Shown here: positions 20,210 through 30,680 of the stretch, in pieces
Position numbering within the stretch: position 1 is the first letter of the stretch
Layout: each line of letters begins with the position of its first letter
Assembly (NCBI GenBank): GCA_019918135.1
Contig: WBZZ01002755.1
Span: 88,501 to 152,500, forward strand
DNA: 64,000 bases
Origin: Paulinella micropora
Taxonomy: Eukaryota; Cercozoa; Imbricatea; Euglyphida; Paulinellidae
Direction: 5' to 3'
Notes under the pieces: generated by a model
What the model was told of the DNA's origin: nothing
The model's database searches: none
What the model saw: only the letters and a program-made list of their open reading frames with translations
Translations under genes and position numbers: made by a program

Positions 20210-20661
20210 TTAGCCGTTTTCTTTGTTGTAGCGGCGGAGCTCCCACGCGAGGCGGCCCGTGTGTAGACCCGACCGGCCGTCCTTGACAATACCCACCGAC
20301 GCGATGCCAGGCCAGTTCTTGTTGACAAAAGTCGTGATGTCGTCGGCTCTGATCCCCGTCCCAAGCTTCTGTAAGTCAGAGTAGGCCAGGTCCAGGAGAG
20401 ACTGGATTTCCGCCGGCTGCAACAAGCCTCGCACCACCGCCAGCCCGTGCTGCTGCAGTGATCCTCCGATCCCCTGGAGGTCCCCGAGCTCGAAACTCTC
20501 GGTCCAGCACGGTAGGCTCTCCTGCCACGCCTCCAAGGCCCCCCTCTGCTCGGTGGTTGGCTTACCTTTCTTGGCCTTGGGCTGTCGTGGACCGGCCGGG
20601 GGGCCTGTGTGGTTTTGCGTTTCTTGGGTGGCGGTTGTGCGGGCGCGTGTTCGCTAGACAT
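20210..20661 (-). CDS. NLS-bearing protein with truncated PhyH-like fold, unit 2
   Basis: Coding sequence is essentially identical to unit 1, including the PPKKRK signal, the GTAAGC donor (20565) and the alternative acceptors at 20522 and 20546. Conservation of the frame-restoring intron in both copies argues that the intron is real and not a sequencing artefact. The stop again precedes any iron-binding motif. Confidence 0.55.
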
Positions 20662-21033
20662 CTGAGCGGGACACTGGGTCGAAGGCTGGAGTACGAATTC
20701 TGGGGGCTGCCGCTGGGGACACGGGCCGAGCGGCGGGGGGGGGGGGGGGGGGGGGGGAGCGGCCGGGGCGTGCGCGCGGGGCTGGTCGCGCGTGCCGGGG
20801 GACGCGCCCCGTCGGAGGGGAGGGGGGGGGGGGGGCGCACGTGCACAGAGCCCTCGCCATGCTCGCGCGCGGGTCCCCGGGCGCGTGGGCGGGCGCCGGC
20901 GAGCGGGAACGGGGGGGGGGCGCGCCCCCCCCCCCTGCAGGAGGTGGGGGGGGGGGGTGGTGCTAGGGGGGAGCGCCCTCCTCCACCACTTTTCTGTTTC
21001 CCTGCACTTTGCCAAGTGCTACCTAGGCTAGAG

Positions 21034-21474
21034 ATGGATCCCGCTGGCACCACGACGCTCCGCCAGGAGAAGAAGACAGTGAAGGTGCGTATGTTTTGTA
21101 TGTTTCTGTGTGTGCATGTTGTGCTAGTCTGTGTATTTCCCCGTTTGCTTGTGTGTGGTCTGAGTCTCTGAATGTCCCGGCCATTTTGTGTTGGCTAGGA
21201 GCCACACCATCCTCGCTGTGTGGTCTGCGACGAAGACTTCTCTGATCAGCGCCCTGTGTACGTCATTTATATGGGGGAAATGGTTTTGTCGTGGAGATCC
21301 TACTGTAGTCGATTCTTGTGGATGGACTGCCCCCCGCCACGCACTAAGCGCTACCACCTACAGTGCATCTGTTTCTGTCCGGTATGTCCGCAAGGGTCTC
21401 AGGGCGAGCTACACGTGGGTTGTGACATTGTAGGGCATGCCCCTACGTCGTACAAACAGAAGCCCGAGTTGTAG
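21034..21474 (+). CDS. Small two-exon Cys/His-rich protein, unit 2
   Basis: Exons 21034-21084 and 21199-21474. Compared with unit 1, the changes include Y to H and R to C near QCICFCPVCP and a P to Q after it, while every metal-ligand Cys stays. The gained Cys (CICF in place of CIRF) is the most notable difference. Confidence 0.7.
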
Positions 21475-21761
21475 GTAGCAAGCCCCGACGCTTGACCTTT
21501 TTGCCTGGACACGGGGTTCGTGTAGGAACATCCCTCCTTAAAACCATGAATAACCAAGGCTGCGTCAACTCAGTGATAGCTTCGTGAATCCCTGAATTAG
21601 CTCAACTGTTTTAAGAATAGCATTATGTTGGCTTCATTCATTCCTGGGGAAAAGGGGGTGAGGGTCGTTTTCTGGTACGTACTACCTGCATACGTGGCGT
21701 TCTTAGCAGTAAAAAAAGAAGGTAGCCTCCTCTCTGCTGACTAGCGGGCCGGGGGGAAGGG

Positions 21762-22082
21762 ATTGGCGGCCGGTGGCTCCGACGGCGTGCCAGCCCCGAA
21801 CAAGGCCGGTCACCATTGCGTGTTGCTTGCCTTGGGCTCCGCTGGAGCTGCGAGCGGGCCCCTCTGGCCGCGGGACCGGCCGCCGCCGCTTTGTGTGTAG
21901 TCGTTGGGGTAACAGCTCGGTCGTGTAAGCCACACGGGGGTCTGGCTGTCCGGCAGCATGCCTAGCTGCGGCCCGGCAAACGCCGTGCTTGTTGAGAGTT
22001 CGAGCATCGCCTCTGACGGGACCCCCTGCTGTTTCCGGTTGGCCTGGAAGAAGGTGGCAGGACGACGCGGTCCACTCGGCTG
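21762..22082 (-). pseudogene. Fragment of the LRR gene, unit 2
   Basis: Same partial LRR copy as at 7790-8110 (MLELSTSTAFAGPQLG, TPVWLTRPS, SNTQW stop). It has almost no added differences. Confidence 0.85.
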
Positions 22083-22364
22083 ACCCGCCGCGGGTGCCCC
22101 GCGCTCGCCACGCTTGCGAGCAGGGCGCGCGTGGGTGGGCAGGACAGGGCACGGGCGCGTGTGCGGGCGCGGGCTGCCAGGGACGGTGGCGCGTGCCGGG
22201 GGGGCGCCCTTTGCACACGGGTGCTCCCCCCCCTCGGCGCGCGCACGGGGCGGCGCGTGCCGGGAGGGGGGGGAGGGCGCGCCACCCCCGTTCGGTAGCC
22301 GTCTGGGCCCAGGGGGTGCACAAAGTCGGTTCTTGCCAACCTCGTACAGCGCCTAGCTGGCCTC

Positions 22365-24487
22365 ATGTTGCCCCTTCACCAGCCTACTACCGCGGCCACT
22401 GGCGGCGGCGCCAACGTCCCTGCCGACGCCGCGCAGCCCGCGCCCGCACCCCTCGAGCAGGGCTGGGAGAGCCTCTTGCAGGGTGTCCTGGAGGAGCGTT
22501 GGTCCCAGGCACAGGCGCACAGGCTCCAGTACTACCTCCACAGCGGCAGCCTCGAGACCGGTGGTCTGCAGGTGTGGAAGACCCTGGTCGCTATCTTTCT
22601 CCAACGGCGCGAAGAGGAGATGCTGCTGTTTTGCCTGCGCGGCACGTGCCAAGGTGCGAGACGCGATCGGTCTGCTGCGCGAGTGGAGCCAGGAAAAGCT
22701 GGCCGAGTGGGACGGCGCGGTGGCGCTGGGTACGGAGCTAGGGCTGGCAGTGGTCCAGAGCCCGTGCACCCCGGCCGCACGCAAGCACGTGGAACGCCTC
22801 ATCGGCGGGGCACCGGCGTCCGAGCTCGGGAGAATGGCATGCGCACAGGCGGCGCCCGAAGTTTTCCTCGAACTGCTCCAGGGCCCCGACACTGAGCTGG
22901 CCGCCTCGGGCGGCCGGCTGCTGGCGCGCGTGAAGCTCAACAGCCTGTCGCCCATGGCGTTCGTCCTGGCCTGGCTGCGGCTGCTGGCGGTGGCGACACT
23001 GCTGTGGTCTAGGGCCCTGGCCAAGTCTTCCTCGGAGCGCACCCTGCGCTCCTTGCTGGCGGGCCTGCGGGCCCGGCGCGGCGCGGCCAGAAAGCGGGCC
23101 GCGTCCAGGTTCCCCTTGGAGCTGCTGTTGGCGGACATACTGGGTGAATTGCGCGTGTCCCTGGCCGAGCCCAACGTGCCCGACGCGCGCCGGATGATAG
23201 CCATCCTGCGCGCCGCACTGCTCCAGTCGCAGCCCGAGGACTTTCGGCCGATCTTCCTGGACGCCGGTGCTTTGCTGCACTCTCGCAGCCTGGTCTGGCC
23301 GGTGGCGGCGGTCCTGCTGAGGTCCCCCTTGCTCCTGCACACTTTCCTGGGGCTGGGCACCCCGGTGTACCAGCCGCCTTTGCCCTTCGAACTGCGGAGC
23401 CAGACGGTGCTCGAAGTACTCTGCACGGGCTTGTGCGCCGAATACCCGTGCGTGAAGATGGCGAGCGAGGACTTTGCAGGTGTGTGGCTGATGCTCGATG
23501 TCCTGGCCCACTACGGCGCGGACCCGGCGTGCGAATGGCTCGGCGAGCAGAACTCCTACGCTTCGCAGTGCATGGGTGTGCGGTGGTGGCGCCTCAAGGC
23601 CCGGCTACGGGCCCGGGGGCTCCCCAGCCCGGCCTCGGCCGTGGACCTGTTGCGGACCATCGAACGCGCCGCCCGACTCATCATCAACGAGCCGCCGGCC
23701 GAGCCCCAGCGCGACGAGCCTCAGCGCGACGAGCCACCGGCCGCGCCCCAGCGCGACGAGCCTCCGGCCGAGCCACCGGCAGTGCCCCGGCGCGACGGGC
23801 CGCCGTCGTGCCGGGGGCCGCAGCGTCCTCCGAGCCGCTGGGCTCGCTACTGCGCCGTGACCAGCCCTACCTCGCGCCGTCCCTCCCGGGGGGGGGGGGG
23901 GAGGGGAGAATCCGCCGGGCCCGGCCTTGGGCGTGCTGCTGGAGGCAGGCGCCGGACGGGCCTGGCCCCACGGCTCCCGCGGGACGGGCCCTGGGCCGGC
24001 GCAGCCAGAGACGGCACCAGAACCCGGCCGGGCGCCGGCCGGCCGTGCCCCCAGCCCTTGGCAATCAGTGCTGGAGAGGGGCAAAAGGCTGCGGACCTGC
24101 AACAAGAGGCTGGCCCGTGAACAGAAGAGACTACAGTCCGAGGTGGACAAGCTGACCTCCCAACACGAGACGCTCAGCCACCGCGGCCAAGAGCTCCGGG
24201 CCGAACAGGCAGCATTGCTGGCCGCCCTCAAGGGCCTGCCGAGGGCACGGCTCGGGCTGGCCGGCGAGGTCGCGGCCGCGCAAGCCACGCTGCAGCGACT
24301 GCGGCAGGCCGCCGAGCAGGAAGAACCTCCACGGGCTCGGACCTGTGACATTTGCGAAGAGGGCCCCCGGTCCCTGGTCGTGTTCGTCCCCTGCGGCCAC
24401 GCCCGGGCGTGCCGAGAGTGTGCGGCAGGGATGCGCGAATGTCCCTTCTGCCGGCGGGACATCCAGACCCTGGTGGTGCCGATCTAG
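22365..24487 (+). CDS. Large helical protein with C-terminal RING finger, unit 2 (three frame breaks)
   Basis: Same protein as at 8393-10515. It shares the break near 22652 and the poly-G break (14 G here against 13). It also has a one-base loss near 23804 (GCCGCCGTCG against GCCGCCTGTCG), which shifts the linker before the poly-G. The RING (24344-24472) is intact, with CDIC, PCGH, CREC and CPFCRRD. The differing poly-G length and the compensating indel show that the linker between the helical domain and the coiled coil/RING is the unstable part. Confidence 0.72.
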
Positions 24488-24724
24488 GCGGGCTCGGGGT
24501 GAGCCCGCGCTTGCCGTCGCCTCCTCACGCGCTGTGTGCCTAAGATTAAAGAGAAGGTGGCCTTTTCTCTCGGCCGATTACCGGTCCGGGCCGGGGGGTC
24601 GCCGGCCGGTGGCTTTGACGGCGGGCCGGTGCTAATAGCCGGGAATGTGGGGCCTAAGCTCAGCTATGCTGCCCCTTGGAGAGCAGGCGGCGCCAGGGAT
24701 TTACTGGAGGCAGACTGGGATTGG

Positions 24725-27700
24725 CTACTTGGGAAATAGCTCTACGAGATGGAACCTTCCTTCCAGCTCCACAGTAAGAGCTTCTATCGCCTTCCTGTTC
24801 ATTATATCCGGCCGGTAGTACCAGTCAATGTCCACCGGAGCAAAGTGCTTATCTTTTCGAATCCGGTCGAAGTCCGCCAGGAGCCGGTACCACTCGGGGT
24901 CCGGTTCCTCCAAGCACAAAGATAACTTCCGCAGGGTCTTGATCTCCGCCACCAGTTCCATCAGGACGATCCCGTCGAACCAGACAGACTCTTGAAATCT
25001 GTCCAGACTTACCTCTAGTACTTGCAACGGTGGCTGGAGCAGTGTCTGCAGCTGAGGATAAGACAGGTAGGTATCGTCTATCGCCAGGTGAGTTAGTCCT
25101 AGGTCTGCCTGTATTGTGCCACTGACCACGTCGAAGTCAGAGAGGCTGAGCTTCTTCGCTCCCTTCCGGCGAGCCCAAGCAGCCTGCAGGCGAGCCCAAG
25201 CAGTCTGCTGCAGCTTCAGGCGTCGGTATCTTGACTGCAGGGTAACACTGGTGGCCCTTAAGGCTACCTCCCGCAGAGTGGTTGTTGATCCTCGTTGGAA
25301 CGCGCACAGGACGTTGGACACTGGCCCCGGTTCTGGGCGCGGAGTCGCTAACGAGAGGATCTCTAGTGGTTGTTGATCCTCGTTGGAACGCGCACAGGAC
25401 GTTGGACACTGGCCCCGGTTCTGGGCGCGGAGTCGCTAACGAGAGGATCTCTAGCTGTTGAAGACGTGGTAATTCATAACAACTGTCACCGAGCATGCCT
25501 GGTATACCAATCGCTGTCAATTGGAGCTGAGTCAGCAGTGGGCAGCGCCCGACCAGAGCGTACACTTCCGCTACCAGTTTCTGTTCCCGCTGGGCCCGGG
25601 CCTCGTCGCTTGACCAGTCAGTAACCTCGCACTTAAACGTCTGCAGCGTTGGACGAGAGAATCAGAGCGCTTTCTTAGCGAATCTACACATGGACCTGGT
25701 TGCCCCCTGGTACTTGGAGTCTGCACTGCAGACGAGGCACAGTTCCGACAACGGCTCCAACCCGGGGTTCAAAGCAGGTAGCCCGCTGCACGTACTCAGC
25801 GCCAGCGCACCGCCGGCTCGGAGCTTCCGGAGCAGCTGCAGAGGGGGTGCTCGGCAGTCCTTCAGCACCAGCCTGCTTAGCCGTGGTGGTGCAGTGCTGC
25901 CGACCTCCAGCGGATCTCGATGTGTCGCCCAGTCTAGGCCCGAGATGGTCAGCTCCTGCACCGTCCGGGGCGCTTGGTACCACCGCCAAGCCGGAGCCTG
26001 CTCGGAGTCGTTGTAGTCTAGGTGCAGGCTGCTGATTGGCCGCGACGATAGCCACGCCAGATTTTCTGTGGTTGGGGCCGTGCCAGTACAACGTATTCGC
26101 ACAGAAGCGGAGGCAGGGCTGTCGCTACTCCAGTACCGCGCCACCTGGCGGAGCAAGCGGCAGTTCTGGCTAAAGTCAGACGAGAGGAAGGCCCACCGCG
26201 AATGGTGCGCCAGCTGCGACCAAGGCAGCTTGTGCCAGCGTTTCTCTTCCAAGAGGCCAAACAGGTTCGTTGCATCAAACGTGAGCGTGACGTCAGCCGG
26301 GATCTCCAACCTAGTGCCTTGCTGCCACTCGAATCCGAGTAGCTCCCGCATGTACCTCAGTCGTCGCAGATCGGCGGCTTCCTCTCCAAGCGTTTGCGCC
26401 CTTCGTTCCTCGAGTGTGCCAGCCCCGAACAAGGCCAGGAACCATTTCGTGCTGCTTTCCTTGGCCTCTGCTGGAGGGGCGAGCAGGCCTCTCTGATCGC
26501 GGGCCCGGCCACCGCCCCGCGTGTAGTCGTTGCGGCAAAGGCTTGGTCGCGTAAGCCACACAGGGGTCTTGCTGTCAAGCAGCTTTTTTAGCTGCGGGCC
26601 AGAAAAACAGTGCTTGTTGAGTTCGAGGACCACCTCTGACGGGAGCATCCTCTGCTTCCTGTTGGCCTTGAATGCGGCCAGAGACGCGGTCCACTCGTCC
26701 GACTCGCCGTAGGTGAGCTTGCTCAGGCGCAGCCGTTGTAGATTTGGCAGCGCGGCCAGGCGTCGCTGGACAAAGCTCTCGGTCAGCCAAGTACATCCGT
26801 CGAGGTCGAGCTCCTCCAGCTTATTTTCCTCCCCGGGAGCAAACAGCTGCCGCTGCAGATCGTACGCCAGCCCGCCAAGGTCTACCAACCGCAGGCTCGA
26901 CAGTTCCGGCGGTGTAGGAGCGGAGGAGAGACTTCTAAGGCCTGCTAGCGTCAACCGAGTCAGGCTCTTCATTTCCCTCCATTCTGCTGGCTTCGCCATG
27001 AGCTCGCACCTTGGTGACTCAGAAGATTCCATTAGGTAGATTGCTAGTTCTCGCAGCCGGCTCGCTTGACACCAACCTCGCAACAAGTCTGATAGCGAGA
27101 GCCGATTGCGTGCACCATCCCCAGCCTCTCCCTTGGTTACGTAAATCCGTAGTATCCTGAGGTTAGGCCAGCAAGGCGGACTTTTCTGCTCACGGAGCAG
27201 GTCTGCCTCCCTGATGGACAGAGTGCACGACTCAAGTTTCTTACAGTCGCGGACTCTTGCGTGCAGCTCTTGTCGCGCCTGGGCAGTCGACAAATTGTAC
27301 CGGAGCGTCAGCTCCCGCAGACTGTCTTGGCAGTTCCTGAGCACGTCCTTGTAGTCCTCTATCCTGCTCGAGTCAAGAGTGCGTACCCTGACGTTCAAGC
27401 ACCTTAGCTTCTTCAGCTTGGCCAGCGCAGGCAGGGAGGCTCCGCGCCAGGGATTGACCCCTAACTCTGTCACCTGCTCAGCCGCTTCTTCAGTGAAGAG
27501 GTCGCGGAGTAGTATGTCGCTGCCCATGTCATCGTTTGTATAAGTCAACTGCAGCTTTGCCAAGCGCGGGTGCGCCCTCCAGAAGTCTGCAAAGCGGCAC
27601 TCCGCTGTCCCCTGCGCCGCCTCCCGTGCTATCGGGTAGTTGCTCAGTCGCAGTTTGGTGCAGCTGTGGCGAATCGAATTCCATAGCAAGTCCAGGACCC

Positions 27701-28427
27701 TCGGGTCTACCTCCAAAAAGTCCTCCTCGAACTCCAGATGCAGGCAGCTTACGTTAACATTAGCTAGCTCTCCTAGCAGTTCTTCCAGTGCCTCGCTGAA
27801 CGGGGTCGGAAGGAAGCCGAGGGTGACAGAGAGGGGGATGGTACTCGTTTGCCCTTGTGCTTGCCTGTGCTGCTCCAAGCGAACCAGCATCTGGACATTG
27901 CTAATGAAGCTCGCTGTTACAAACTCCCAGACCCCATGGGTAGTTAGCTTGGGCCAGGCTTCGGTCAACAGGAGATCCAGTAGCGCCTTTCCGTCGTCAC
28001 CCTCTGGTATATCTCGGTCGTTAAAGCTCAAGCACAGATTGGGTGGGACGTGCACGTGCGCCAAGTCCGGCTCCGCTGCCCTCCGGCGTGCCGCCCTCTG
28101 CACCGGGGGGTCCGGTTGCTCATGACCCTGCACCGGCTGTAGTAAATCGCGTAGGTCCGTTGGCGGCCGCTTGCGGTCTGCAGAAACCAAGTCCAATTCA
28201 TTCAAGAAACGATCGCCCCGGCCAAGCCGTGCGACCCAAGCCATACCCTCTCGCGAGTAGGACAGGCCCGGGTACACAGCCGCCAGTGCCGGTTGCGACC
28301 GACGGTCGAGGTAAGTCTTGATGTCTGCACCAACCTGATACATCGCAGTGTCCATCTGGTCATGGGCGGGCTGTGAATGTTCCTCCTTGTCCCCAACTTT
28401 GCCGCATACCACGCACGGGCGTGACAT
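24725..28427 (-). CDS. Large LRR protein, unit 2 (best-preserved copy)
   Basis: The first 921 codons (28427-25662) are uninterrupted, from MSRPCVVCGKV through the LRR repeats to RFAKKAL. A single TGA at 25664-25662 is followed in the same frame by FSRPTLQTFKCEVTDW and about 100 more LRR codons, so the TGA alone separates two parts of one gene. The 88-bp duplication at 25279-25454 then shifts the frame for the last 198 codons, which end VELFPK. The N-terminal CVVC pair resembles the small two-exon protein of the unit. Likely a cytosolic LRR recognition protein; its convergent partner is the RING gene. Confidence 0.78.
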
Positions 28428-29006
28428 GGCTGGCTTGTGTCCTTGCCACCTGTTTACCTCTTAGGACCGAGACACTGAGTAGTAGCAGAGACAGAGGGAG
28501 GGAGAGGGGGGGGAGAGGGGGGGGGGGGAGAGGGAGACGGAGGGAGTCAGTCAGCCTAGCCTTCGATGTCACGGATCGAGGGTTGCCTACCGGCGCCGGT
28601 GGCTCGGATAGTTGTCCCCGGGCTCACGACCAGGGGGCTACGAGCAAGGCTGATTCGGACCACCACCAACTAGTCTAAGCGGGTCATGAACGCGGGAGCA
28701 AGCACTGGTAAGGCTTTAAGTAAGCTAAACTGGGGTACAGGCGTAACAGCCAGGAGAAGGTGCTCCGCTGAGAAGAAGAGCCAGTCTTCTGTGGCCTCTA
28801 CCAGCGCCAGGGCACGGAAAAGGTCCCCGGGGGGGGCGCCCTTCCCCCGGACCGAGACTGGGGCACCGGCATGAGGTCCAGAGTGCCTCGTGGAGAGGAG
28901 GGGCTGCCCCCCAGCTTCTGTGTGTGTGTGCTGGGGGGGGCTGGGGGGGGGGGGGGCTGGGAGGACGCTAGCCCTCCCGGGTGAGTCGGAGGGAGGGACG
29001 CCAACC

Positions 29007-29685
29007 TCTGTGTGAGTGTGTGGGAGGGTCTGGCACGCTAACCTCTGTGCGAGTTTAGCGGGGGGTTTGGCATACTAACCTCTGTGAGTGTGCGGGGGGG
29101 GGGGGGGGGGGGGAACGTAAGAGGAGCTAACCTCGGTCCGAGTGTAGGAAAAAGGAATGCACATAAGGGGGGGGGGGACGCTAACCTCTGTGTGAGTTTT
29201 TTGGGGGGGGGGGGGTTGGCACGCCAACCTCTGTGTGAGTCTGTGGAGTCTGTGGGGGCGTTTGGCATGCTAACCTATGTGAACTTAGGGAGGAGGAGGC
29301 ACGCTAACCTCGGTGTGAGTGTAGGGGAGGGGGGTATCACTAACCTCAGTGTGAGCGTAGGGGAGGGGGTACCACTAACCTCGGCGTGAGCGTAGGGGAG
29401 GGGGTACCACTAACCTCGGCGTGAGCGCAAGGGGGGGGGGGGGGGGCACGCTAACCTCGGTGTGAGTTAGGGGGGGGGGCCTCGGTGCGGGTTGGGGGGG
29501 GGGGGGGGCTGGGGGAGGCATGCCCCCCCCCCCCTCGGTCTGTGTGTAAGTGGGAAGGCACACTAAACCCCCTGTGTGAGGGTAAAAAGGAAGGCACGTA
29601 GAGGGGGGTGAAGGCACGCTAACCTCGGTGTGAGTCTGGGGGGGGTACCACTAACCTCGGTGTGAGTGTAGGGGGGGAAGGCACG
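29007..29685. repeat. G-rich minisatellite, unit 3
   Basis: Third copy of the array at 480-1200, again with its own set of G-run lengths. Confidence 0.9.
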
Positions 29686-30197
29686 GTGTGCGCTCCAGGG
29701 TACTTAGGGAGGGAGGAGTTCCCCCGCGCCGGGGGCGGAATCTCGGCTCGCTGGTGTGCACGGGCGCTAGGGGGCCGCGCTAGCAGGCCGTAGCTGCGCG
29801 GAGCGCGTCTCTGGGTAGCTGGTCTTGTCTCGCGCGGGGCCCTGGCGGACCCACCAGGGCAGTCCGGCCGGGCCGGGCGCCCCGGCCGGCGGCGCGGCGG
29901 CGCAGCGGGCCGGGGCGCTCCTCGCCAGCCCTGCCAGCGCCGCGCCGGGCCCGGCGGCCCGGCTATACACCCGGTGAGGCATTTCGAGAGGCAGACGTGC
30001 GGCCGTGTCAGCAGGCCACACTCGAAGCACACGTCGGCAAAGCACCCCTTGTGAGGGCATAGGTACAGCTCCGCTCGTCGGCACTGCGGGCACCCCTCTA
30101 GTGCCGAGGCTAGCACGACACAGGCCCCCGTGCACGCGGCGCACTGCACTTGTCTGGTCTGCCCCGCGGCGCCCCCTGCCTGGTCGGCCACCGACAT
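29619..30197 (-). CDS. Cys-rich zinc-binding-type protein, unit 3
   Basis: Third copy; the Cys-rich domain is identical. Its upstream (5') sequence beyond 30305 is unique, and not the 170-bp minisatellite found in units 1 and 2. If one copy has its original promoter, it may be this one. The minus frame stays open upstream to 30458, but that extension is low-complexity Pro/Arg and probably not coding. Confidence 0.5.
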   Translation of the reverse strand: MSVADQAGGAAGQTRQVQCAACTGACVVLASALEGCPQCRRAELYLCPHKGCFADVCFECGLLTRPHVCLSKCLTGCIAGPPGPARRWQGWRGAPRPAAPPRRRPGRPARPDCPGGSARAPRETRPATQRRAPRSYGLLARPPSARAHQRAEIPPPARGNSSLPKYPGAHTVPSPPTLTPRLVVPPPDSHRG

Positions 30198-30305
30198 GAG
30201 CGAGAGCTTTTCTGCGCTGGGTGCCCGTGGGACGACGCCGGGAGTGGCGCCAGTGCAGGGAGGGTGGCGTGGACAGCGGGGCCGCCTGGCCGGGGGACGG
30301 GGGCG

Positions 30306-30680
30306 CGGGGCTGTGGTCGTGCGGGGAAGGGGACCGCCCCCGTCCGCCCCCCCCGGCCCGGCCGCTGGACGTTTACCTCCTTTTCTCACCGGCGCTCGGT
30401 TGTGGGCCCGCGTACTGCCGCGTGGCGCTGCCTGGCCGCCCGCGCCGGCGTGGCCCAAGCCCGAGGGTGCTGGGCAGGGAGGCGAGGGGGGGGGGGGGGG
30501 AAGGGGGGGGCAGGGGAAGATGGGGTGGCAGTGCGCACCGCTGGTGGGGGAGGGGCCGGGCAGGGGAGGGGAGCGGCGCCGCCGACCCTCCGCCGCCCTC
30601 TCGGCTTGCTGTGCGCGTCGCGAGCCGCACTTAGAAGAAAAAAAGGGGCCAGGGACAGAACACCCGACAAAGCACTAGCC
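30306..30680. other. Unique GC-rich spacer right of the array
   Basis: The sequence departs from the repeat at 30305. It is GC-rich with purine and poly-G runs and AGAAGAAAAAAAGGGG near 30632. No domain-bearing ORF is seen; the promoter of the next gene must lie here. Confidence 0.4.

Larger units (their letters stand above)
1..30305. repeat. Tandem array of a 14-kb unit (two full copies, one partial)
   Basis: The sequence beginning at base 1 restarts at 14557 and 28537, giving unit lengths of 14556 and 13980 bp. The third copy stays identical to the others until about 30305 and then enters unrelated sequence. The length difference comes mainly from the 170-bp minisatellite (eight against six copies). 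Elsewhere the units differ by scattered single-base changes, homopolymer lengths and a few one-base indels, so duplication was recent or the copies are being homogenised. The true unit boundary is unknown because the array continues beyond the left edge; only its right end is visible. Confidence 0.97.
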
